Shown here piece by piece: positions 1-6,710 of a stretch of DNA of 8,783 bases. Location of the stretch: positions 1-8,783 of the forward strand of contig JAIBDK010000072.1 in assembly GCA_024679435.1 (NCBI GenBank). The letters run 5' to 3'. A model generated the notes under the pieces. The model had not been told where the DNA came from. It saw only the letters and a list, made by a program, of their open reading frames with translations, and made no database searches. The position numbers and the translations under genes were made by a program. The first letter of the stretch is position 1; the number at the start of each line of letters is the position of its first letter. The stretch is from Gammaproteobacteria bacterium (GTDB taxonomy: Bacteria; Pseudomonadota; Gammaproteobacteria; Arenicellales; Poriferihabitantaceae).

Positions 1-1
1 A

Positions 2-205
2 AATGAAGAACTCGATCGAATGGTAGACACCTACATCGATCACGATGTGCAAATGCTGCACCAGCAAGTAAGCAACAGACACGATGAAAAGGCATTGATA
101 TCCATCGCCCGAACCGCAAGAGAACAACTCGAAATAACGCTGGAAGCGGATAGAAAAGAAAGGAATGCTGAGGCATCTGCCAAACAGGATACTGCTTCCG
201 TATAA
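2..205 (+). CDS. 3' end of an unrecognised gene (partial, hypothetical protein)
   Basis: An open frame runs from the window edge to a TAA stop at 203-205. The first in-frame ATG is at 20, but codons before it (Asn-Glu-Glu-Leu-Asp-Arg) are also open and protein-like, so the real start is probably outside the window. The visible 67 residues are strongly charged and look helical, with a Glu/Lys/Arg-rich stretch ending in a polar Ala/Ser/Gln tail. I see no signal peptide, membrane segment or motif, and I do not recognise the family. It is convergent with tupA across a 197-base gap. The antisense frame at 40-225 is its shadow. The chance that this is a real gene end is moderate, because the open frame is short. 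Confidence 0.5.
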   Translation, partial: NEELDRMVDTYIDHDVQMLHQQVSNRHDEKALISIARTAREQLEITLEADRKERNAEASAKQDTASV

Positions 206-402
206 GTTATCCCGATATTTGCCATTGCGCCCAGAGTTTGACTGGTTAGGCCGTCGGCAGCTTTATGACGAAAAAGCGTCTCTAACTAACAGAATCTTCA
301 AAATTCAAGAACGCAGTGACAAAGACGGCTCTGGGGCTAGCGCGAACCTTTTGAGATCTTATAAAACAAAAAAACCTCTGTTTTCTATAAAACACTGAAG
401 CG
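206..402. other. Convergent intergenic region
   Basis: This is the 197-base gap between the stop of the plus-strand partial gene and the stop of tupA. It holds the AT-rich inverted repeat at 379-394 described separately. A 77-codon plus-strand frame (165-398) covers most of it, but it overlaps the end of the upstream gene, has no evident ribosome binding site and is not protein-like. I see no RNA gene or other repeat. Confidence 0.5.
368..394 (-). terminator. Possible weak intrinsic terminator after tupA
   Basis: A perfect 6-base inverted repeat, TGTTTT at 379-384 and AAAACA at 389-394, is separated by a 4-base loop. On the minus strand it is followed by GAGG and then seven T residues (368-374). 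It lies 9 bases past the tupA stop, the right place for a terminator. The stem is AT-rich and is not directly abutted by the T run, so it would be weak. Confidence 0.35.
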
Positions 403-1227
403 TTATTGTGCGTTCGCGTTAAACAGCTTCTCGCCCTTTGCGGTATATTCATCGATCATTGCCTGACCTTTCTCGCTGACAACCCAGTCTATAAGCGAAT
501 TGGCGCCGTCAAAATTGACTTTGTGCAAATCCGGGTTAACCGCCATAATACTGTATTGATTGAATAGCGGTGGATCACCCGCAAACAAAATCCCCAAAGG
601 CGACTTGTTTCTGACAGACAGCCAGGTGCCACGATCAGTGATCGTATAGCCTGCAAACTCTCCGGCGATGAGCAGCGTCTTTCCCATACCCTGACCTACT
701 TCCCGGTACCAGTCTCCCTCAGGCTTCACATCCGCCAACCGCCAGAGCTGCAATTCTTTTTTGTGGGTTCCGGAGTCATCACCCCGGGAAACAAAGATGG
801 ACTTACTGTCATAAATAGTCGCCAGCGCGTTTGCCGCGGTACCTGCAGATGCAAGATTCAAAGGGTCATCTGAGGGGCCGACAATAACAAAATCATTGTA
901 CATAAAACTGGTACGATTGACCCCATATCCCGCTTTAATAAACTCTAATTCCGCCTCTTCCGCATGGACCATGACCACATCTACATCACCCGCCATACCT
1001 AGTTTCAGTGCTTTTCCTGTTCCCACCGCGACAGTCTTAAGTATATATCCGGTGTCTTTTTCCCACGCTGGGATCAGGTAATCCAGCAATCCAGAATTTT
1101 CAGTGCTGGTAGTAGTTGCGAGCAAGACCACATCATTTTCGCCTGCAGCTTTGGCGTCACTTAAAACAAAAAGACTGAACATCAACACGAGAAAGCTGGC
1201 CATAATAAAGTTACGAATTGTTAGCAT
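403..1227 (-). CDS. tupA: TupA-like tungstate ABC transporter, periplasmic substrate-binding protein
   Basis: The 274-residue product would bind tungstate in the periplasm and hand it to a TupB permease/TupC ATPase, feeding tungsto- or molybdoenzyme cofactor synthesis. Residues 1-28 form a signal peptide: a short basic start, a hydrophobic run at about 8-23, and an Ala-Lys-Ala-Ala cleavage region. The mature protein opens with the TupA oxyanion motif LATTTSTENSGLLD (Thr-Thr-Thr-Ser at 38-41). SRGDDSGTH at 147-155 is also typical of TupA/PstS-like proteins. Length fits the family. An in-frame TAA at 1243-1245 limits the start; Met1 is chosen because it gives the complete signal peptide, though no Shine-Dalgarno sequence is evident before it or before Met9. 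No tupB or tupC is adjacent on either side, so it would need partners elsewhere. Family assignment is strong; ligand preference (tungstate over molybdate) is inferred. Confidence 0.88.
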   Translation of the reverse strand: MLTIRNFIMASFLVLMFSLFVLSDAKAAGENDVVLLATTTSTENSGLLDYLIPAWEKDTGYILKTVAVGTGKALKLGMAGDVDVVMVHAEEAELEFIKAGYGVNRTSFMYNDFVIVGPSDDPLNLASAGTAANALATIYDSKSIFVSRGDDSGTHKKELQLWRLADVKPEGDWYREVGQGMGKTLLIAGEFAGYTITDRGTWLSVRNKSPLGILFAGDPPLFNQYSIMAVNPDLHKVNFDGANSLIDWVVSEKGQAMIDEYTAKGEKLFNANAQ

Positions 1228-1341
1228 GAAAAGGATTAAATTTTAGAGAATAATTGTTAGGTAGATTGACCGGCGATTAGTATCTTTCAACACCAATAAA
1301 AACCTTCAAACAGCAGAAAATCAATATCTTTCTGACCGAAT

Positions 1342-1360
1342 AAAAAGGTAGCGACTTTTT
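1342..1360 (-). repeat. Small A/T-rich inverted repeat downstream of the oxoprolinase gene
   Basis: AAAAAG (1342-1347) and CTTTTT (1355-1360) are perfect complements around a 7-base loop. Read on the minus strand, it sits about 30 bases past the oxoprolinase stop, and the second arm itself ends in five T residues. It could act as a very weak terminator, but only one G-C pair is in the stem, so this is uncertain. Confidence 0.25.
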
Positions 1361-1371
1361 TATGACGTCAT

Positions 1372-1385
1372 TTGATCAAGATCAG
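1372..1385. promoter_or_regulatory. FNR/Anr-like box upstream of tupA
   Basis: TTGAT-CAAG-ATCAG matches the established FNR/Anr consensus TTGAT-N4-ATCAA at nine of ten defined positions; only the last base differs. It lies just past the oxoprolinase stop and about 145 bases upstream of the tupA start. A class II site centred at -41.5 would put the start of transcription near 1337. The -10 match there (minus-strand TACCTT, 1345-1350) is poor. TTGATC is also common in nearby coding sequence, so chance is a real alternative. Confidence 0.3.
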
Positions 1386-1391
1386 TCGACA

Positions 1392-4300
1392 TTATTTTTC
1401 AATGGAACCATAACCGCCGCCGCCGGGCGTCTCGATTGTAACAACGTCCCCCGGATTTAACTCGATTTGATCAGTTCCTGATAGACTCACAAATTCTCCA
1501 CTAGCACGAGTAACCGAATTTATCCCGACTTCTCCGGGATCACCACCGTCCAGCCCATAGGGGGGAACCTTTCGGTGTCCTGAAATTATATTTGCTGTCA
1601 TGGATTCCAAAAAACGCATTTTCCGAATGACGCCGTCACCACCTTTATTGAGGCCTTTGCCTCCCGATCCGGCGCGAATTTCAAATGATTCCAGAATAAC
1701 CGGAAACCGCCATTCCAGAACTTCAGGATCGGTAAGCCTTGAATTAGTCATATGGGTGTGAACCGCATCCGTCCCCGGCTTCCTCTCGGTGGCCCCGGCT
1801 CCACCACAGATGGTTTCATAGTACTGATGTTCATCATTGCCCCAGATAAAATTATTCATCGTTCCCTGGGCAGCCGCTAATGCACCCACCGCCCCAAAAA
1901 GCGTATCGACCAGATACTGGGAAGTTTCGACATTACCCGCAATAACAGCGGCCGGGTATTGGGGGCTAATCATGGACTTCTCCGGGATAATAATATCCAT
2001 AGGTTTCAAACAGCCTTCGTTTAAAGGAATATTGTCATCCACCAGACAACGAAACACATACAGTACCGCCGCGCGAACAACGGCTGTCGGGGCATTGAAA
2101 TTACCCGGGTGCTGAGGGCTGGTACCGGTAAAATCCACCGTGGCTTTTCGATTTTTCTGATCAACCTTGATTGAAACCGATATCTGATGCCCATCATCCA
2201 TCTTATAGGTGAACGCGCCATCGTCGAGAACACCGAGCACTCGGCGAACCGATTCTTCAGCATTGTCCTGAACGTGCTTCATGTAAGCATGAACCGTCTT
2301 AACACCATAATGATCAGCCATATTGACCAGTTCTCTTGCACCTTTTTCACAAGCTGCAAGCTGGGCCTTGAAATCCGCTATGTTCATGTCTGGGTTCCGT
2401 GCCGGCCATCTACCACCTGATAATAATTCCCTGATTTCCTTTTCCCGAAAAAGATCGTTTTCAACCAGCTTAACGTTATCGAGCACCACGCCTTCATCTT
2501 CAATAGACGTTGAATCGGCAGGTGCTGAACCCGGCGTTTTCCCGCCGATGTCTGCATGATGCCCTCGTGCCGCAACGTAAAACAGTATTATTCCATCGTC
2601 AGTAAAAACAGGCTTTATGATGGTGACATCCGGCAGGTGAGTACCGCCGTTATAGGGGGCATTGAGTATATAGGCATCGCCGGGATGAATATCCTCACCA
2701 CGTTCCCGAATAACTGTTTTGATACTTTCGCCCATAGAACCCAGATGAACCGGCATGTGGGGCGCATTAGCAACCAGCGCGCCCTGAGGATCAAAGATTG
2801 CACAGGAAAAATCGAGTCTTTCCTTAATATTTACCGACGCTGCGGTATTTTCCAGCACCGACCCCATTTGCTCGGCAATGGACATAAACAAGTTGTTGAA
2901 AATCTCAAGCATCACCGGATCAACTTCAGTGCCAATTGCACGAGTTTGCTTCCGCTCAAGATAACGCTCAACAATCAGGTTATTGTCATCTTTAAGCAAA
3001 GCACGCCAGCCCGGTTCAATCACAACGGTTCCAGTAGGATCAAGGACGATTGCAGGCCCATTCACAGGCTGTCCAACGTACATCGAATGTCGCTGAAAAC
3101 AGGGGGTGTCGAACCATTCGTCGTCCATGAAACACGGCATCACAGCATCAGGTGCGGCAGCGACATCATCATCGCCTTTAAGACGCACAATATTTTTAAT
3201 CTGTGACGGTCTGGCTGCGGAAACAACCTCTACCTGTATTGATTCAACAATCATCTTCTTGTCCGGCGAGATAAATCCAAAACGCATTTGATGGACCTCT
3301 TCAAACCGGGATTGAATCCGGTCAAGCACGTCACAGGGAACAATCAACGCGGTATCAGAACCCTGATATCGTATATGCAGCAGGCGATTAAAAGACAACG
3401 AATCACAGCTGTCGCCCTGCTCTTTCAGTTCACTAACACCGCTCTCCTGCAATTGATCGAGCTGGCGAATTATTTGATCGACTAAAGGTTGATTCAGAAT
3501 GTCTTCAATCGCCTGTTGACGATTAACTACGGTATCTGCCAATCCCATTCCGTAAGCTGACAAAACACCAGAAAAAGGATGAATCAGAATACTTTTCATG
3601 CCCAGCGCATCGGCAACCAGGCAGGCATGCTGACCACCCGCACCTCCAAAGCAACACAACGTATAATTTGAAACATCGTAACCGCGCTGCACGGAGATTT
3701 TCTTGATTGCATTAGCCATGTTTTCAACCGCGATGGACAAAAAACCGGTCGCAACCTGTTCGGGGGATTTTCGATCCCCGGTATCTTTTTCGATCTGCTT
3801 TGCCAGCACAGTAAATTTCTGTTCAACAAGTTCATTATCGAGAGGTTGATCAGCAGTGGCCCCGAATACCCGGGGAAACAATTGAGGCTGAAGCTTACCC
3901 ACCATCACGTTGCAGTCGGTAATCGCAAGCGGTCCACCATTGCGGTAACATGCGGGACCGGGATTTGCGCCTGCAGAATCCGGCCCTACACGGTACCGTG
4001 CCCCATCAAAATGCAATATTGACCCGCCGCCCGCGGCGACGGTATGAATCATCATCATCGGCGCCCGAAGCCGAACTCCTGCGACGTTGGTTTCGAAGGC
4101 TTTTTCAAACTCACCATTGTAATGACTAACATCGGTGGAGGTTCCCCCCATGTCAAATCCAATAACGCTGCTGATACCCGTGGCTTCGCTGACTCTGGCC
4201 ATGCCCACTACGCCCCCCGCGGGGCCAGAGAGTATCGCGTCCTTACCCTGGAAAAACCGTGCGTTAGTTAGGCCGCCGTTTGACTGCATAAACATCAATT

Positions 4301-5066
4301 TGCCTTGATGATCCTCCAGTCCTTCCAGTTCAGACGAAACCTGATCAACATACCGTCTTAAAATAGGTGACAGGTAGGCATCAACAACGGTAGTGTCACC
4401 GCGGGACACGAGTTTCATTAATGGACTAACTTTGTGACTGACAGAAATCTGACTGAAACCAATTTCTCTGGCAATTTTCTCAACCAGTAACTCGTGCTGG
4501 TGGTAGCGATATCCATGCATCAGAACGATAGCAACGCCGCGAAGACCGGCTTCATAATGAGCCATCAAATCTTGTCTCAAACTGACTTCATCCAAGTCCT
4601 TGATAACCGTTCCATGGGGATCAATTCGTTCATCGACTTCAAGAACATCACAATACAGCATTTCCGGCAACTCAATATCCAGCGCGAACAGATCCGGACG
4701 GGTTTGATATCCAATACGAAGCTGATCCCTGAATCCCGAAGTAATGATCAGTAATGCGTCTTCACCTTCTCTTTCCAACAACGCATTTGTCGCCACCGTC
4801 GTCCCCATCTTTACCGCAGCAATATTATTGGTAGGCAACTTATCTCCAGCATCCACGCCCAGTATGTCTTTGATGCCCTGTATGGCGGCATCCCGATATT
4901 GATCCGGATTTTCCGACAGTAATTTATGGGTGGTTACTTCACCGTCCGGTCTACGCGCCACAATATCAGTAAACGTACCGCCACGGTCAATCCAGAATTC
5001 CCATTTGTCTTTTTCCCGTATCTTACTGGTTGAGTTCTCAATCATCGTGTTATCTGGTTGAATCAT
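1392..5066 (-). CDS. 5-oxoprolinase (ATP-hydrolysing), fused hydantoinase A/B protein
   Basis: The 1224-residue cytoplasmic enzyme probably performs ATP-driven opening of 5-oxo-L-proline to L-glutamate (EC 3.5.2.9), the salvage step of the gamma-glutamyl cycle. The HyuA half spans roughly 21-700. It carries the phosphate-binding motif DRGGTFTD (27-34), a second [10 protein letters not shown] near 302, the [10 protein letters not shown] segment before it, and FGGAGGQH near 475. The HyuB half spans roughly 712-1224. It includes [20 protein letters not shown], then [28 protein letters not shown], and the glycine-rich end [10 protein letters not shown] single-chain A+B protein of this size matches the eukaryotic OPLAH/OXP1 arrangement (about 1290 residues) rather than split hyuA/hyuB genes. 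An in-frame TAA at 5070-5072 confines the start to Met1 or Met8 (5045); neither has a clear Shine-Dalgarno sequence. A hydantoinase with another cyclic-amide substrate is possible, but gshB nearby favours 5-oxoproline. Confidence 0.87.
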   Translation of the reverse strand: MIQPDNTMIENSTSKIREKDKWEFWIDRGGTFTDIVARRPDGEVTTHKLLSENPDQYRDAAIQGIKDILGVDAGDKLPTNNIAAVKMGTTVATNALLEREGEDALLIITSGFRDQLRIGYQTRPDLFALDIELPEMLYCDVLEVDERIDPHGTVIKDLDEVSLRQDLMAHYEAGLRGVAIVLMHGYRYHQHELLVEKIAREIGFSQISVSHKVSPLMKLVSRGDTTVVDAYLSPILRRYVDQVSSELEGLEDHQGKLMFMQSNGGLTNARFFQGKDAILSGPAGGVVGMARVSEATGISSVIGFDMGGTSTDVSHYNGEFEKAFETNVAGVRLRAPMMMIHTVAAGGGSILHFDGARYRVGPDSAGANPGPACYRNGGPLAITDCNVMVGKLQPQLFPRVFGATADQPLDNELVEQKFTVLAKQIEKDTGDRKSPEQVATGFLSIAVENMANAIKKISVQRGYDVSNYTLCCFGGAGGQHACLVADALGMKSILIHPFSGVLSAYGMGLADTVVNRQQAIEDILNQPLVDQIIRQLDQLQESGVSELKEQGDSCDSLSFNRLLHIRYQGSDTALIVPCDVLDRIQSRFEEVHQMRFGFISPDKKMIVESIQVEVVSAARPSQIKNIVRLKGDDDVAAAPDAVMPCFMDDEWFDTPCFQRHSMYVGQPVNGPAIVLDPTGTVVIEPGWRALLKDDNNLIVERYLERKQTRAIGTEVDPVMLEIFNNLFMSIAEQMGSVLENTAASVNIKERLDFSCAIFDPQGALVANAPHMPVHLGSMGESIKTVIRERGEDIHPGDAYILNAPYNGGTHLPDVTIIKPVFTDDGIILFYVAARGHHADIGGKTPGSAPADSTSIEDEGVVLDNVKLVENDLFREKEIRELLSGGRWPARNPDMNIADFKAQLAACEKGARELVNMADHYGVKTVHAYMKHVQDNAEESVRRVLGVLDDGAFTYKMDDGHQISVSIKVDQKNRKATVDFTGTSPQHPGNFNAPTAVVRAAVLYVFRCLVDDNIPLNEGCLKPMDIIIPEKSMISPQYPAAVIAGNVETSQYLVDTLFGAVGALAAAQGTMNNFIWGNDEHQYYETICGGAGATERKPGTDAVHTHMTNSRLTDPEVLEWRFPVILESFEIRAGSGGKGLNKGGDGVIRKMRFLESMTANIISGHRKVPPYGLDGGDPGEVGINSVTRASGEFVSLSGTDQIELNPGDVVTIETPGGGGYGSIEK

Positions 5067-5158
5067 TAATTAACATTATTAGGCGCTTACACACTCAAAA
5101 GCGAATAGGTTATAAACACCAAATAAGCAAGCGAATGCGTAGATTAAAATAAAGAGGA
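5067..5158. repeat. gmhA-oxoprolinase spacer with a direct repeat
   Basis: The 92-base spacer contains AAGCGAAT twice, at 5099-5106 and 5129-5136, 30 bases apart. CGCTT (5084-5088) and AAGCG (5099-5103) also form a 5-base inverted pair. Minus-strand TATAAC (5109-5114) matches the -10 consensus at five of six bases but has no well-spaced -35. The spacer may carry a weak internal promoter for the oxoprolinase gene, or simply be operon spacer. Confidence 0.25.
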
Positions 5159-5749
5159 TCAAGCGGTATAGTTTTCAGGGAAAAAAGACCGCTCTATCAT
5201 CTCAATCAGTATATGAATAACTTTGATATGAAGCTCCTGAATCCGGTCTGCATAGCGCGTCTCTGCAGTATGCACATCAACTGTGGCCAAAGCGCCGAGT
5301 GGTGGACCCGGTTTGCCGGTCAAACTGATTACCGACACATTATTTTCAAGCGCCACACGGGCAGCTTGAATAACATTTTTACTGGATCCGCTGGTGCTGA
5401 TAGCAAGAACAACATCTCCCGGCTTTGCCCGGGCTTCGATATAGCGAGAGAAAACGTATTCATAGCCAAAGTCGTTGGCCACGCATGACAAATGTCCCGG
5501 GTCGCTAATGGCGGTCGCGGCAAGGCCACCGCGATTATCACGAAACCTGCCGGTCAATTCTTCCGCAAAATGCATCGCATCACTCATGGAACCACCGTTA
5601 CCACAACTGTATATGGCATGACCATTTTCAAGGGCGTCAATAAGGACTCTCGCCGCCGCTTCGATGGCGGAAAGTTTTTCATCGCTGCCGAGCAGGCTAT
5701 CTAATGCCTGCCTGGATTCTTCAAGGGATGCGCTTATAAGATTTTTCAT
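5159..5749 (-). CDS. gmhA: Phosphoheptose isomerase (D-sedoheptulose 7-phosphate isomerase), SIS domain
   Basis: The 196-residue cytoplasmic SIS-fold enzyme should convert D-sedoheptulose 7-phosphate to D-glycero-D-manno-heptose 7-phosphate (EC 5.3.1.28), the first step to the ADP-heptose of the LPS inner core. It resembles E. coli GmhA (192 residues) along its length. The phosphate-binding SCGNGGS lies at 48-54, followed by DAMHFAEELTGR (57-68). ISDPGHLSC is at 81-89, the SIS serine loop STSGSSKNV at 118-126, and YADRIQELHIKVIHILI at 166-182. Residues matching the E. coli catalytic set are present: His60, Glu64, Gln171 and His179. This separates it from the non-catalytic relative DiaA, although its tail (ERSFFPENYTA) recalls DiaA's. 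Its ATG overlaps the gshB stop as ATGA with no Shine-Dalgarno sequence of its own, which implies translational coupling. No other heptose-pathway gene (hldE, gmhB) is in the window. Confidence 0.9.
   Translation of the reverse strand: MKNLISASLEESRQALDSLLGSDEKLSAIEAAARVLIDALENGHAIYSCGNGGSMSDAMHFAEELTGRFRDNRGGLAATAISDPGHLSCVANDFGYEYVFSRYIEARAKPGDVVLAISTSGSSKNVIQAARVALENNVSVISLTGKPGPPLGALATVDVHTAETRYADRIQELHIKVIHILIEMIERSFFPENYTA
5746..5749 (-). other. ATGA start/stop overlap coupling gshB to gmhA
   Basis: On the minus strand the gmhA start codon and the gshB TGA stop share the four bases ATGA. No purine-rich ribosome binding site is seen in the 20 bases before the gmhA ATG, so gmhA translation probably depends on ribosomes finishing gshB. 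This is the strongest evidence in the window that two of these genes share one transcript. Confidence 0.85.
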
Positions 5750-6666
5750 GAATCGAGTGCCGCAATAATCTGGTGATGGTAGTCGATCCCGTTGAACCGA
5801 CTCATTTCCTGCAATCCTGTGGGGCTGGTGATATTCACTTCAATCAGCATACCACCGATAATATCAATTCCCGCGAAAAACACACCATTATCGAGCAGGC
5901 TCTGCTTTATCGCATTACATATTTCCAGGTCACGATCAGTCAATGTAGTTGGATGAGCTGTCCCTCCCGCATCCATATTGTTCAACTCTACACCTTCGGC
6001 ATGGAGTCTCAATATTCCTCCAAGAGGCTCTCCGTTTAGCAATAATATCCGCTTATCTCCCTCAGACGCTGCCGGCAAATATTCCTGGGATATGACCCAA
6101 TGCTTCCCTTGATGAGTCACCTGGTCCAGCGCATGTTCATCATCGCCCGGCGAGAAAAACACGATACCCTTGCCACCGAAGCCGTCAACAGGCTTTACAG
6201 TTATCCGACCAAATTGCTCGGCCATAACCTTAATTTGATCAACACTGCTGGTAACCAGGGTTTTTGGCGTATGGTCTGGCAAAACCAGCGCAGCCAGTTT
6301 TTCATTCCAGTTCCTTATTCCTTCTGGGCGATTAAGAACCCGGGTACTTGCAGGCAGAAAATCAAGCAATAACGTTGTATAGAAATATCTTCGGTCAAAT
6401 GGCGGATCGGTTCGGACCCATACAAAATCCATCTCTGCCAAGCGTATTTGTTCCTGTTTAAGCACCGTGAACGGTTTTTCGACGTCCGCGTGAACTTGAA
6501 GCCAGGTAACTTGACCGCATAAATCATCATGACTGAGGGACAGGTCTCTTTGATCCAGATAACATACCCAATCACCCCGTTGGGCGCAGGCGAGCATCAG
6601 AAAATAGCTGGTATCTTTCCATGCCTTGACGCCTTCCAACGGGTCCATAATAAACGCATGCTTCAT
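5746..6666 (-). CDS. gshB: Glutathione synthetase (ATP-grasp)
   Basis: The 306-residue cytoplasmic ligase joins gamma-glutamylcysteine to glycine using ATP, making glutathione (EC 6.3.2.3); E. coli GshB has 316 residues. The N-terminal GSH-synthetase domain contains RTDPPFDRRYFYTTLLLD (85-102) and NRPEGIRNWNEKL (112-124), both close to E. coli. The ATP-grasp domain carries VKPVDGFGGKG (157-167) and the metal/ATP-binding GIDIIGG...EVNITSPTG (267-284). The flexible loop is NNMDAGGTAH (229-238); E. coli has GGRGE there, so the loop arginine appears replaced by Thr236. The start is supported by AGGGA (minus strand, 6675-6679) 8 bases upstream. It follows the CoA synthetase gene by 44 bases and overlaps gmhA. 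gshA, which makes the substrate, is not in the window. Confidence 0.92.
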   Translation of the reverse strand: MKHAFIMDPLEGVKAWKDTSYFLMLACAQRGDWVCYLDQRDLSLSHDDLCGQVTWLQVHADVEKPFTVLKQEQIRLAEMDFVWVRTDPPFDRRYFYTTLLLDFLPASTRVLNRPEGIRNWNEKLAALVLPDHTPKTLVTSSVDQIKVMAEQFGRITVKPVDGFGGKGIVFFSPGDDEHALDQVTHQGKHWVISQEYLPAASEGDKRILLLNGEPLGGILRLHAEGVELNNMDAGGTAHPTTLTDRDLEICNAIKQSLLDNGVFFAGIDIIGGMLIEVNITSPTGLQEMSRFNGIDYHHQIIAALDS

Positions 6667-6674
6667 TAATTAAT

Positions 6675-6679
6675 TCCCT
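6675..6679 (-). promoter_or_regulatory. Ribosome binding site of gshB
   Basis: Minus-strand AGGGA, 8 bases before the ATG at 6664-6666, is a good Shine-Dalgarno match and fixes the start of gshB. It lies inside the 44-base gap after the CoA synthetase stop. No convincing terminator is seen in that gap; only a 5-base stem, AGACT...AGTCT, overlaps the stop codon, so readthrough into gshB is plausible. Confidence 0.6.
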
Positions 6680-6710
6680 AATTAAGTTTATTGGGTGATT
6701 TGAAGACTCG

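Larger units (their letters stand above)
1228..1391. other. Intergenic region between the oxoprolinase gene and tupA
   Basis: This 164-base gap is AT-rich next to tupA. Near the oxoprolinase stop it has a cluster of palindromes: the FNR-like box (1372-1385), a perfect 10-base palindrome ATGACGTCAT (1362-1371) and GTCGAC (1385-1390). An A/T-rich inverted repeat lies at 1342-1360. No convincing -35/-10 pair for tupA can be picked by eye. The size and content suggest that tupA has its own control region. Confidence 0.45.

Noticed and set aside
165..398. 77-codon plus-strand frame across the convergent gap
   Set aside because: It overlaps the end of the upstream gene, has no ribosome binding site, shows no protein-like pattern and ends inside the candidate tupA terminator.
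1362..1371. ATGACGTCAT resembles the eukaryotic CRE element
   Set aside because: The setting is bacterial; the match carries no meaning beyond being a palindrome.
2556..3206. 216-codon plus-strand frame antisense to the oxoprolinase gene
   Set aside because: It lies wholly opposite the well-supported HyuA/HyuB coding region and its translation resembles no family; it is a shadow of the real frame.
1392..5066. Acetone carboxylase or separate hyuA/hyuB genes
   Set aside because: It is one uninterrupted 1224-codon frame with both halves in OPLAH-like order; acetone carboxylase subunits are separate and have an extra small subunit, not seen here.
5159..5749. DiaA (replication initiation factor) instead of GmhA
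   Set aside because: The tail recalls DiaA, but the catalytic residues (His60, Glu64, Gln171, His179) and GmhA-type motifs are all present.
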